DNA of 59,962 bases from Planctomycetaceae bacterium (GTDB taxonomy: Bacteria > Planctomycetota > Planctomycetia > Planctomycetales > Planctomycetaceae): NCBI GenBank assembly GCA_023260695.1, contig JALQUR010000379.1, positions 1-59,962 on the forward strand, written 5' to 3'. Both the position numbers and the translations under genes were made by a program. Positions 28,078 to 36,453 of this stretch are shown one piece after another (position 1 is the stretch's first letter; every line of letters starts with the position of its first letter). The notes under the pieces were generated by a model that ran no database searches, was not told the origin of the DNA, and saw only the letters and a list, made by a program, of their open reading frames with translations.

Positions 28078-28476
28078 ATGCAGTCAGTTGTCCAGGTTCA
28101 CCGAATCGATCACGCCAGTTTTGTCGTACGCGATCTGGAAGCGAGTCGCAGATTCTATGTCGACGTGCTGGGGATGCGAGAAGTTGCGCGACCGGCATTC
28201 AGTTTTGGGGGGGCCTGGTTTCAGGCCGGCGAAACCCTGGTGCATCTGATCGAGCAGCATGATCAGAGCGCGCGAGCAAGCGGTGGTGATTCCGCCGGAA
28301 GCACTCGCTGCGACCATCTTGCATTTCTGGTGGACGATGCCAGAGCTGCTGCGGAGCAGCTGAAAGCCGCCGCTGTTCCACTGCTGGACGATGTCAAGGC
28401 CAGGCCGGATGGCGCCTTTCAGGTTTTTGTACTGGATCCTGATGGGCATGCCATTGAACTGTGTTCCGAGCACTGA
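28078..28476 (+). CDS. VOC (glyoxalase/bleomycin-resistance fold) family protein
   Basis: A 132-residue single VOC module pair. VHRIDHASFVVRDLEASRRFYVDVLGM is the first beta-alpha-beta unit with the metal-site His, and CDHLAFLVDDARAAAEQLKAAAV begins the second. FQVFVLDPDGHAIELCSEH supplies the terminal metal-binding Glu. This is a typical glyoxalase I-like or dioxygenase-like metal site, and the exact reaction cannot be told. I use the ATG at 28078 because the VOC fold begins immediately after it; the track's 26-residue upstream extension has no homology. The GNAT gene follows 24 bases later, so the two are probably cotranscribed. Confidence 0.85.
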   Translation: MQSVVQVHRIDHASFVVRDLEASRRFYVDVLGMREVARPAFSFGGAWFQAGETLVHLIEQHDQSARASGGDSAGSTRCDHLAFLVDDARAAAEQLKAAAVPLLDDVKARPDGAFQVFVLDPDGHAIELCSEH

Positions 28477-28500
28477 TTCATTCTGCACAGGACCGCGCAG

Positions 28501-28977
28501 ATGACACTGACAATTCGCAGAGCCGCTGCGGCTGATGCACAGATCATTGCAGAAAATAACTGCGCCCTGGCGTGGGAAACAGAACAGCTCCGGCTGAATC
28601 CTGCAATTGTGGCTGCCGGTGTGAGGATGGGGCTGCAGCGTGCTCCGGAAGCACGCTACTTTGTCGCGGAGCTGGCGGGTCGTGTTGTCGGGCAGTTGAT
28701 GTACAGCAGGGAATGGAGTGACTGGCGTAATGGCTGGATCATCTGGCTGCAGAGCGTCTATGTTTCTGCTGAGTACAGGCAGCAGGGCGTCTTTCGTCAG
28801 CTGCTTGAGCAGTCAGCTGCGGAGGTCAGCCGGGAGGACCGTCCAGTGTGCCTGCGGCTGTATGTGGACCAGCAGAACCGTGCTGCAACCGGGTGCTACG
28901 AACGGCTGGGGTTTGCTGCGGACAATTATCGGGTGATGGAGAAACAGCTCCGGCTGCCAGATGCAACCGAAGGCTGA
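28501..28977 (+). CDS. GNAT family N-acetyltransferase
   Basis: A 158-residue protein with the GNAT fold. MTLTIRRAAAADAQIIAENN is the first strand and helix, WIIWLQSVYVSAEYRQQGVFRQLLEQ is the acetyl-CoA-binding motif A (the usual R/Q-x-x-G-x-G/A loop is RQQGVF here), and LRLYVDQQNRAATGCYERLGFAADNYRVMEKQL is the C-terminal motif B. The acetyl acceptor is unknown. It closely follows the VOC gene and is followed by a hairpin at 28978-28998. Confidence 0.88.
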   Translation: MTLTIRRAAAADAQIIAENNCALAWETEQLRLNPAIVAAGVRMGLQRAPEARYFVAELAGRVVGQLMYSREWSDWRNGWIIWLQSVYVSAEYRQQGVFRQLLEQSAAEVSREDRPVCLRLYVDQQNRAATGCYERLGFAADNYRVMEKQLRLPDATEG

Positions 28978-28998
28978 ACGGCCGATTGTGGCGGCCGT
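28978..28998 (+). terminator. Stem-loop directly after the GNAT stop codon
   Basis: ACGGCCG-ATTGTGG-CGGCCGT is a perfect 7-bp GC-rich stem with a 7-base loop, starting one base after TGA. There is no T tract, so termination would be inefficient or Rho-assisted. Confidence 0.45.
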
Positions 28999-29124
28999 CT
29001 CACAGGATTGTTCACGCCGCAATCGCGTAACACTGGCAACGTAAGGCTGCTCGCAGATTGTCTGATGCTGGATTCCTGAGGCAACAAACGGTGATCCGCC
29101 AGCCAGGTGCCGGATTTACTTACT

Positions 29125-29157
29125 GGCAGAGATCTATTGGCAGAGATCTATTGGCAG
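29125..29157. repeat. 14-bp tandem duplication
   Basis: GGCAGAGATCTATT occurs twice in direct tandem (29125-29138 and 29139-29152) and is followed by a partial third copy GGCAG. It lies in the gap between convergent genes. Confidence 0.85.
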
Positions 29158-29212
29158 GGGTGAGGCTACAGACGGAGGACGCCTGTCAGAAGATTGCCAG
29201 CGGTCCCGGAGA

Positions 29213-30904
29213 TCACTCATCGTCATCATCTGCACCTGGGGCTTCCGGTGCTTTGGAGATGCGGAAGAGTTTTTCCTCACCCATTTTTGCGCTGCACTTG
29301 GGACATTTTGCCTTAGCGATCCCTTTGCCGGCCGAACCACCAAGTTTCTTGCTGGCGCGACCCTCTTCACTGATGACAGCCTGACAGGCGGTGCAGCGAA
29401 ACCCTGTCAGTTCCAGTTCGTAGTTGCTGTCGTTCTGGTAGAAGTTCAGATCAGAAACAAACTCTACTCGAGACTGCTTGATGAAGCAGTTGGAAGATTT
29501 CGTCTTATCTTCTGCCGGAACGCCGTTTTCCGTTGCGGGCAGTGTTGCATTGAAGAGCTTGTTCAGGCCGTATGCGAACTGTCGCCAGCCGGAGAGGCTG
29601 AATGAACAGTACAATTGCTGATCACCCTGCTGCTCCAGTGGCAGGAAGACAGCAATTCGTCCCTCCCCGAAGATCGGTACACCGGCAAACATGGATTCCT
29701 GAACTCGTGCCACCGGCTGCACCAGCCGCAGGTCCGGGATGCTGGCGACATCAATGGTTCGTACTTCGCAGTCCGACAGATCTGTGAGACTGCCTTTCTC
29801 AGCAATCTGATTGCGTAGATTTCTGCGTGCGTCGTCTTTTGAGCTGGAGCCACCGCCACCGAAGGCGAGCAATGATTTTTTCTTTCCACCGGCATCAAGA
29901 GAGACGATGCTGATTCCCGATTCGGTGAGCGCAATATCTGCTTCGGTGTGGTTTTTTTCTGCACTGCCGGGCTTGAGGACGACTGAGGTTGGGGTCAGGA
30001 CATGGAACCAGACGTCATCAATCCATTTGATCTGCAGTTGCGGAGTTGCATCGGTTTTCCTGCGTTCAGTCACGCGGCGGCGAATCACGGGGACCTGAAC
30101 GGGCGCTCGGCACTGTCGGCAGCGGACCACCATTCCTGCGAGGCTGTCCTGAACTCGAATCCACGCTCCACATGAGCAGGGCAGCAGCATGGTCTTGCGA
30201 GCACGGTCTGCACGCCGATCCCTGCGTCTTTGCTGCGCATCGCGCTGTTCATCGATCGCGATCTGAAACAGGTCCGTTTCTTCCTGCGATTGACTTTTTG
30301 CGGGCCTTGTTCTGTCTTCTGACGCCTCTTCTGCAGCGGGATCGTCTTCAGTGACAGCATCAGCAATGATCCGCGTGGTGCCGCTGTCTGGCGTCTTTAC
30401 CTTTGGAGCATCAGGAGCTTCAGGATTCATTAGCGCATCAGCAAGTGCCGCTGCATCATCAGTGGCTCCGGCACGTTTATCAGCCGGCGGGGTTTCGCTT
30501 CGCCGTGAAACTATACCGTCGGCGAGCGTGAAGCCACCATCATCATCACTACGTCGGACACGGCTTGCTCGTGCCGGGAGCAGTTCCGTTCGCTGTTCCG
30601 GCGGGATCGAACTGTAGATGATCGGCTGCGGATTGGTGGCGAGTTCGTTGAACCGGTCTTCGATTTCCTGCCGCATGAATCCATTGCACTGCCAGCAACG
30701 AAGCAGCCCGACGGGAACGCCTTCTCCACAATGCGGACAGACTTCTTTCTGCAGTTGTCGCATCCGAGCGGGAGACATGTCGTCCAGCAGAACGGCCTTT
30801 TCTGCTCTGCTCTGGTCCAGAATGTGACCGCATTCCGGGCATTCGTCAGTGTCTGCAATGATGACCGACGAGCAGTTGGGACAGTTGTGAATGGCTGTAG
30901 ACAT
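29213..30904 (-). CDS. Multi-zinc-ribbon protein of unknown function
   Basis: A 563-residue, apparently cytosolic protein with four cysteine ribbons. The first is CPNC...CPEC (Cys8, 11, 22, 25) and the second CPHC...CWQC (56, 59, 70, 73). A central CSCGAWIRV...CRQC ribbon and a C-terminal CTAC...CPKC ribbon follow. Between ribbons two and three is a long charged, low-complexity linker (about 90-240), and after ribbon three a folded domain of about 230 residues with no motif I recognise. Zinc ribbons suggest nucleic-acid or protein binding. It is convergent to the GNAT gene and lies downstream of htrA on the same strand, but 479 bases away. No signal peptide is visible. Confidence 0.8.
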   Translation of the reverse strand: MSTAIHNCPNCSSVIIADTDECPECGHILDQSRAEKAVLLDDMSPARMRQLQKEVCPHCGEGVPVGLLRCWQCNGFMRQEIEDRFNELATNPQPIIYSSIPPEQRTELLPARASRVRRSDDDGGFTLADGIVSRRSETPPADKRAGATDDAAALADALMNPEAPDAPKVKTPDSGTTRIIADAVTEDDPAAEEASEDRTRPAKSQSQEETDLFQIAIDEQRDAQQRRRDRRADRARKTMLLPCSCGAWIRVQDSLAGMVVRCRQCRAPVQVPVIRRRVTERRKTDATPQLQIKWIDDVWFHVLTPTSVVLKPGSAEKNHTEADIALTESGISIVSLDAGGKKKSLLAFGGGGSSSKDDARRNLRNQIAEKGSLTDLSDCEVRTIDVASIPDLRLVQPVARVQESMFAGVPIFGEGRIAVFLPLEQQGDQQLYCSFSLSGWRQFAYGLNKLFNATLPATENGVPAEDKTKSSNCFIKQSRVEFVSDLNFYQNDSNYELELTGFRCTACQAVISEEGRASKKLGGSAGKGIAKAKCPKCSAKMGEEKLFRISKAPEAPGADDDDE

Positions 30905-31383
30905 GAAGCGTTTGTCACCTGCAGAGACACCGAATCAGACGCTTTCAGACGCTGCTGTTCTGATGCTGTCGTGTCTCATTCCACGGACTGAAGGACAAGT
31001 TCTACCCGACTGAATGTGCATGTCCTTTCGCTACTTTCGTCGGATAACCCAATGTTTCAGTCTACCGAAATCGAACGGAAATTCAGCCAACTTTCATCAT
31101 TTTTCAGGAGGCTGTCGCGATCTGAGGTCTGCTGCCTGCAGGGCTTGTCAGTTCGGTCCGATCATCCTGAATATGCCGTAAGTCCTCCCCGGATCACAGC
31201 TGAACAAACCTACCCCGGCTCGCCGGAGGCAACCTGTTCAGTTTCTGTTTAATTCACCTTAAGTTTCTGTGAAGATTCAGTTTAGTCCGATTCACAATTG
31301 ACTCGGTTCAGATTCTGAAGTCTGCCACCAGACAGTTCCGAACTCTGGTCTCCGCACGGCCGTGGCAGGCGGAAGGTCAGAAT
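30905..31383. other. Intergenic region between zinc-ribbon and htrA genes
   Basis: 479 bases, partly AT-rich near 31245-31320 (AATTCACCTTAAGTTTCTG). The upstream promoter of the zinc-ribbon gene should be here. I see no good terminator for htrA and no convincing ORF. Confidence 0.45.
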
Positions 31384-32838
31384 TCAATCGAGGCTGATCA
31401 ACCCTTCAACTGGGTTCTCACCCGGACGCAGATACTGGCAGCGAAATTCCCCCGACTTTGCAGCTCGCTGTGGATCCATAATGAACTCAAAATTCTCGAT
31501 GGAGACGGTTTCGTAGCCGTCGAGCCCAAGCAGAATATCGTCTGTTCTGAGAAGAACGGCTGCAGCACTTCCAGCTCTGACGGCAGTGATTCGGAGGCCC
31601 CCGTTATAGCGGATATCCCCGTTTGCTCCGGGGAAGCTCTTTCCGGTAATCGTCTGCAATTCAGCCGGAGTCAGTTCTCGCACGCGCACTCCAGGCGAGT
31701 TCCAGAACATTTCCTGCGGCGGGAGAGCATTGCTGACTGCAGGTTTCATGCTGCCGGAAGTCGACTGTGACGCCGAGACAAACTGTGTGCGAGAAGGCTG
31801 AATGGACATCCCGGCAAACTCACTGCCCACTCGTCCCAGTGTCAACTGGCAGAGCAGAGGCTGATTGCTGCGTTCGATGGCGACATCGACAGGAGATCCT
31901 GTCGGCACTCCGAGGAAGGCCCGTTCAAGGTCGGTGGCGTCTGCGATCTGGAGGTCGCCTATTCTGCAGATGGTATCACCGGACTGCAGGCCACAGGCCG
32001 CAGCAGGACTGTCGGGGCGGATGCTGGTGATGGTCAGCCCATTTGAGTGCGGCAGACGTCGTGCATGAATACCGTGGGTATGCCCCCGCAGGCGTTCCAC
32101 GCTCAGCAGGCGGGCAATCACATCACGAGCATCATCGATCGGGATCGCAAAGCCAATTCGCTGAGCACCGGAGCGAATCGCGACATTAATGCCGATCACG
32201 TCGCCGGCGACGTTCAGCAGTGGGCCACCACTGTTTCCAGGATTAATACTGGCGTCGGTCTGGATCAGATTCTGATAGGACTGAAACTCGTCCACCTCCA
32301 CGTCGCGGTGCAGAGCACTGATAATTCCCGAGGTCACCGTATGTTCATAGCCAAATGCATTTCCAACGGCGAAGACGGTTTCTGCAAGCATCAGATCTGC
32401 TGATGAACCGGTCGGCATGACCTCCAGCGATTCTGAACAATCGATGTGGATGACTGCCAGATCTTCCTTGCGGTCGAAGGAGACAACAGTCGCTTCACTG
32501 GCTCGGCCGTCGTAAAATGTCACCGTGATGCGGCTGACGCCGTCGATCACGTGGTAGTTGGTGACGATGTAGCCGGCTTCGTCCACTACCAGCCCGGTGC
32601 CCATGCCTGAAATCTTACGATTTGGCTGCTGAAAAAGTCGGTTGTCCCGAGTTGCAGCAGCATCCTTTTCAGTATGGATGTTCACTACTGAGCGACTGGC
32701 CTGGCGAACTGCGCGAACGAGCGGAGATTCCCTGATATTCTCCTCGCCGAACCCATTGGCAGCCAGCATCAGAACTGCTGCAACCAGGGATCCCATCCGA
32801 ATTCGCGGCAAAAATTCGTACATCCTGTACCTGCGCAT
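31384..32838 (-). CDS. HtrA/DegP-type S1C serine protease with PDZ domain
   Basis: A 484-residue periplasmic protease with a hydrophobic leader (MGSLVAAVLMLAANGFG). The trypsin-like catalytic triad is His96 (TNYHVID), Asp126 (KEDLAVIHID) and Ser203 (NPGNSGGPL). One clear PDZ domain (about 255-345) and a second degenerate PDZ-like block (about 380-480) follow. HtrA proteases degrade or refold misfolded exported proteins. The start could be the ATG at 32838 or one of two in-frame ATGs (32823, 32796). It diverges from the TPR gene across a region containing a long palindrome, which may be its operator. Confidence 0.9.
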   Translation of the reverse strand: MRRYRMYEFLPRIRMGSLVAAVLMLAANGFGEENIRESPLVRAVRQASRSVVNIHTEKDAAATRDNRLFQQPNRKISGMGTGLVVDEAGYIVTNYHVIDGVSRITVTFYDGRASEATVVSFDRKEDLAVIHIDCSESLEVMPTGSSADLMLAETVFAVGNAFGYEHTVTSGIISALHRDVEVDEFQSYQNLIQTDASINPGNSGGPLLNVAGDVIGINVAIRSGAQRIGFAIPIDDARDVIARLLSVERLRGHTHGIHARRLPHSNGLTITSIRPDSPAAACGLQSGDTICRIGDLQIADATDLERAFLGVPTGSPVDVAIERSNQPLLCQLTLGRVGSEFAGMSIQPSRTQFVSASQSTSGSMKPAVSNALPPQEMFWNSPGVRVRELTPAELQTITGKSFPGANGDIRYNGGLRITAVRAGSAAAVLLRTDDILLGLDGYETVSIENFEFIMDPQRAAKSGEFRCQYLRPGENPVEGLISLD

Positions 32839-32955
32839 TGTTTGAGTTCGAGATCCATCTCTTTGCGTGGTGCGGGTCTGTGTGTTTGCGACAGCCCGCA
32901 GTGGACGATCGACCCGCCAGGCCAGTGGCCTTGAAAGCTGCTACTGTTGTCGTGC

Positions 32956-32994
32956 CTGCTTACCTGTCTTGACATTGTCAAAACAGGTAAACAG
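32956..32994. promoter_or_regulatory. 39-bp near-perfect palindrome, candidate operator
   Basis: The left arm CTGCTTACCTGTCTTGACA and right arm TGTCAAAACAGGTAAACAG pair at 17 of 19 positions around a single central T. It lies about 118-156 bases upstream of the htrA start and about 215-250 upstream of the TPR start. The embedded TTGACA could also be a -35 element. There is no adjacent T tract, so it is not an intrinsic terminator. Confidence 0.6.
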
Positions 32995-33026
32995 TGCGGG
33001 CGTGTGCTGCAGTTTTTTGGAATGGT

Positions 33027-33058
33027 TTGCACATCCGGGGGCAGAAAAGTGCTATCAT
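33027..33058 (+). promoter_or_regulatory. Possible promoter of the TPR gene
   Basis: GTGCTATCAT resembles an extended -10 (TGnTATAAT with one mismatch), preceded by TTGCAC with a 20-base spacer. It is about 150 bases before the TPR start, so it would give a long leader. Confidence 0.25.
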
Positions 33059-33207
33059 CAGGTTCCTGCGAATGCATCGCTGCAGGATCTTCCGGCGATC
33101 AGACGGCCTTGTTTCAGCTGCTCGATCCGGAACAGAATCGTCCGCAGCAGATGCTCCGTCGGAATCGTGATTCAGGAGTACCGTGAGTCTTCTGGGGAGA
33201 TGAGACG

Positions 33208-34131
33208 ATGTCGGATGCCGCCGCAATCTCGGAACTCAGTCAGCAGGCACGCAGATTTCTGCGAAATCGTGCACCTGCGGAAGCCGCGGCTCTGCTGCGG
33301 CAGATCGCAAAAGCCGATCGAAATGAAGGTCACTGGTTGTTGCTGGGGACCGCCCTGTTTCAGGCTGGCGAACTTGCGGAGGCACAGGAGGCATTTGATG
33401 CCATGACACAAAGCTTTCCATTTGCAGTGGAGGGCTGGGTCAATCTTGGCTGTGTGCTGAGTCGTCAGGGAGAATTTCGCAAGGCGGCAGACGTGTTGCG
33501 TCGGGCAGTGCAGAAAAACAAGCGATGTGCTGAGGCGTGGTACAATCTTGGGATTGCTCAAAAAGGCCTCAATTCTGATTCGATGGCAATTTCGGCGTAC
33601 AAGGAAGCGCTACGAATCAACCCTGAATTCACCGATGCCTTGATGAATCTGGGGAGAATTTACCTTGAACGCAGCAGTCTGATGCTGGCTCAGAAGTGTT
33701 TTCAGGATGTACTGAAACTGCGTCCTGACTACAAACGGGCTCAGGTGCACCTGCAGGAAGTCCAGAATGCTCAGAAAAAACTGAAGAGTGAGGAGTCGCC
33801 GTTCGGGCGACTTGTGGATGTAGATCGTCTCGCCAATTCCGAAGCCAGCACGCAGCGACGACAGATTGGTGATGTGGAGCGGCAGGAAGAGCGAGAGCTG
33901 TGCCGTGAGGTTTCGCGTGGTGTGCGGGTGGTTGCCAGAGAAATGGCTCAATTGCTTAACCCTGATCTGCGTGATCAGTTGCATGGTCTGGAACGGCTGC
34001 TTGTCGATGACGATGCCAGGTCCAGAAACAACAGTATCGTGACTGATCTTGGCGAAAGTATGCGGCGACTGAGCGAAGGCCGTGAGGCGATCAATAACGC
34101 TCTCGGACGTATCAGAAGTCTGGTGGAGTAG
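33208..34131 (+). CDS. TPR repeat protein
   Basis: A 307-residue protein. Residues about 5-190 form four to five tetratricopeptide repeats, with clear units such as AVEGWVNLGCVLSRQGEFRKAADVLRRAV, AEAWYNLGIAQKGLNSDSMAISAYKEALRINP and TDALMNLGRIYLERSSLMLAQKCFQDVLKLRP. The rest is a charged helical region (EQRRQIGDVERQEERELCREV and the C-terminal 'NSIVTDLGESMRRLSEGREAI'). There is no signal peptide. GGGGAGATGAG precedes the ATG. TPR proteins mediate protein-protein contacts; the most likely partner by position is the membrane vWA protein encoded next. Confidence 0.85.
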   Translation: MSDAAAISELSQQARRFLRNRAPAEAAALLRQIAKADRNEGHWLLLGTALFQAGELAEAQEAFDAMTQSFPFAVEGWVNLGCVLSRQGEFRKAADVLRRAVQKNKRCAEAWYNLGIAQKGLNSDSMAISAYKEALRINPEFTDALMNLGRIYLERSSLMLAQKCFQDVLKLRPDYKRAQVHLQEVQNAQKKLKSEESPFGRLVDVDRLANSEASTQRRQIGDVERQEERELCREVSRGVRVVAREMAQLLNPDLRDQLHGLERLLVDDDARSRNNSIVTDLGESMRRLSEGREAINNALGRIRSLVE

Positions 34132-34401
34132 GAGCGAGGTTGGTTGTTGTCGAGGTTTCTGTTTTGCCAGGGTTGATCCTGAATGATCGTTGAGACATGC
34201 CTGCCGGGCTGTATTTCTGCCGCCAGGTCACTGTTCTTTTGTTCATTATTGAGATTGGTTGTTTTTTGCAGACTTCCAGAGTTTGGTGGACAAACAGGGG
34301 CATTTCCTGCGAAAATCATAAGAGGTGTGGCAAGTCTGTTCCGGAAGGTTCAGAACTTCCCGCTCATTCAATCCTGAAGATCTGAATTGCGTGTTGTGCG
34401 C

Positions 34402-34406
34402 AGGAG
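34402..34406 (+). promoter_or_regulatory. Shine-Dalgarno site supporting a GTG start
   Basis: AGGAG lies 8 bases before the GTG at 34415 and favours that codon over the ATG at 34430 as the start of the vWA gene. Confidence 0.6.
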
Positions 34407-34414
34407 CGATCGCC

Positions 34415-36376
34415 GTGAGTACAGTCCCCATGAATTCCAACGTTGATCGAGATCTTGAGGTGATCGAAGAGGACACAGCCTTCTGGGCGTTCTTCGATAC
34501 TGTCCCGGCGTGGGGGACAAGCCTGCTCCTGCATGCCGGGTTGTTTCTCCTGCTGCTGTCGATCACGCTTCCGGAAGTGCTTCTGGAGCAACTGAGTCTC
34601 ACCTCCACGGTGAAGGAGGAAGAGGTCCGCGTTGAAGAGTTTGCGATCGACAGCAAGCCCACTGAAGAACTGGGCAGTATGAGTGACCTGAATGTTCAGG
34701 GGGCATCAGCGGCAGTAGCTCAGCACAAGGGGCTGGATAACCACCGAGAGGAGATCCGGCAGATTGAAGACACGATCGTGAATCCTCGGATTGAGATGTT
34801 CGAGTCGATCACGATGCCGAGTGAAGCGGATACTCTGGAGAATATTGATCTGACCGGCACCACAGAGCATCCCGGAGGAACTCAGGGAGCGGTTGACCGG
34901 GTGACGCTGGAGATTGCTTCATCGCTGCGGCAGGGGAAAACGATTCCTGTCTGGCTTTTCGATGAATCCATTTCCCTCGAGACTCGTCGCGAGGAAGTGA
35001 CAGAGAGATTCCAGAATATTTACAAGCAACTGGGGTTGATGGATGACATCGACACGAGGGAAGCGTTGCTCACCGGAATGATTGGTTTCGGCCAGAACGT
35101 GCACGTACTCGTTGAAGAGCCAACAAACGATCTTGATCAGCTGGTGAAAGCAGTGCAGTCGATCGAGAGTGACACCAGCGGCGTTGAGAATGTGTTCGCC
35201 GCGGTAAATACTGCAGTGCGGCAGTATGGCAGTATTCGCAGGAAACTGCGGGCCAACATGATGATCATCATCGTGACAGACGAGCGTGGTGATGACTTTG
35301 GCGGCGAGTCCTATTCGATTCTTGAGGACACCGTGAAGCGACTTGCTCGCGAGGGCATCCGGGTTTACTGCATTGGAAACTCATCTCCGTTTGGTCGGCA
35401 GAAGGGTTTTGTGCACGTGAAGTGGACTGCTCCGGACGGCACAGAGTTTGAAGATGATCTGCCGGATGCAGATCAGGGACCGGAAACTCCGCTTGCTGAA
35501 GGGCTGCAGCTTCCGTTCTGGACAGCAAATGCCCGCAATCTTGAGCGGATGTCATCGGGTTATGGTCCGTACACACTGTCACGACTCTGCTCAGAGACGG
35601 GCGGTATCTTCTTTGTCGCAGACGACACAACGGTACGGAAATGGGATCCGCAGATCATGCGTCAGTATGCTCCGGATTACCGACCGGGGATTGAGTACAA
35701 GCGGCAACTGCAGAGCAACCTTGCCAAGAGTGCTCTGATCGGGGCTGCTCAGATGTCCATATCAGAGAATGTACCTGTTCCACAGCGGGTGTTTACGGCG
35801 ACGAACGACAACATTCTGCGGCAGGAGATTACGGAGGCTCAGAAGCCTCTTGCCGTAATGGACTACTTCCTGACGCGAGTTCATACCGCACTTGAGGCGG
35901 GTGAGAAGCATCGCGACAAACTGGATACAGATCGCTGGAGAGCTCAGTACGATCTGGCCATGGGGCGAGTGCTGGCATTGCGAGTGCGGGCATTTGGTTA
36001 CAACAATGTGCTGGCGACCATGAAGGCTTCTCCGAAACCGTTTGAGAAGGAGGGCAGCAATCAGTGGACGCTGGAACCTTCAGATGAGATTCAGGGGGCA
36101 GCCAACATCCGTAAGATGCATGAGAAAGCTCTGGATTATCTGAATCGGGTTGTTGAAGAACACCCCGGTACTCCATGGGCGTTTCTGGCTCGTATTGAAC
36201 TGAGTGAACCCCTCGGATGGCAATGGCGAGAGACAAAGATGCCGATTCCGGAAGCTGGCATGGGTGGCGCCGGAAATGATGCGCGACGTCCGCAGTTTGC
36301 TCCGGAGGAGGAAGCGCGACGTCGGCAGGCTCGCGAAATGCAGCAGAAAAAAGAGCAATTCAAGCCTAAGGTGTGA
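34415..36376 (+). CDS. Membrane-anchored von Willebrand factor A domain protein
   Basis: About 653 residues. One membrane segment (GTSLLLHAGLFLLLLSITLPEVLL, about 34-57) separates a short cytosolic N-terminus from the rest. A charged region follows, then a vWA domain with a metal-ion-dependent adhesion site: DESIS (183-187, the D-x-S-x-S pattern) and TDERGDD (288-294). The C-terminal 250 residues are helical and end in an Arg/Glu/Gln-rich tail. I take the GTG at 34415 because AGGAG is 8 bases upstream; the track's start at 34325 has no such site. The domain suggests cation-dependent protein binding. The TPR gene is directly upstream. Confidence 0.85.
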   Translation: MSTVPMNSNVDRDLEVIEEDTAFWAFFDTVPAWGTSLLLHAGLFLLLLSITLPEVLLEQLSLTSTVKEEEVRVEEFAIDSKPTEELGSMSDLNVQGASAAVAQHKGLDNHREEIRQIEDTIVNPRIEMFESITMPSEADTLENIDLTGTTEHPGGTQGAVDRVTLEIASSLRQGKTIPVWLFDESISLETRREEVTERFQNIYKQLGLMDDIDTREALLTGMIGFGQNVHVLVEEPTNDLDQLVKAVQSIESDTSGVENVFAAVNTAVRQYGSIRRKLRANMMIIIVTDERGDDFGGESYSILEDTVKRLAREGIRVYCIGNSSPFGRQKGFVHVKWTAPDGTEFEDDLPDADQGPETPLAEGLQLPFWTANARNLERMSSGYGPYTLSRLCSETGGIFFVADDTTVRKWDPQIMRQYAPDYRPGIEYKRQLQSNLAKSALIGAAQMSISENVPVPQRVFTATNDNILRQEITEAQKPLAVMDYFLTRVHTALEAGEKHRDKLDTDRWRAQYDLAMGRVLALRVRAFGYNNVLATMKASPKPFEKEGSNQWTLEPSDEIQGAANIRKMHEKALDYLNRVVEEHPGTPWAFLARIELSEPLGWQWRETKMPIPEAGMGGAGNDARRPQFAPEEEARRRQAREMQQKKEQFKPKV

Positions 36377-36453
36377 CACGGACGTCTGCTTTACACTTCG
36401 GAACGAAGTTGCACTCTGCACTCGCTGTTCTGAGAAGGTCTGCCTGAACAAGC

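Larger units (their letters stand above)
32839..33207. other. Divergent regulatory region between htrA and the TPR gene
   Basis: 369 bases containing a near-perfect 39-bp palindrome (32956-32994) and an extended -10-like element (33051-33058). No ORF is convincing. Control of both flanking genes is most likely placed here. Confidence 0.55.

Noticed and set aside
32956-32994. LexA box
   Set aside because: The CTGT and ACAG elements are spaced too far apart for a standard LexA site, and no SOS gene is adjacent.
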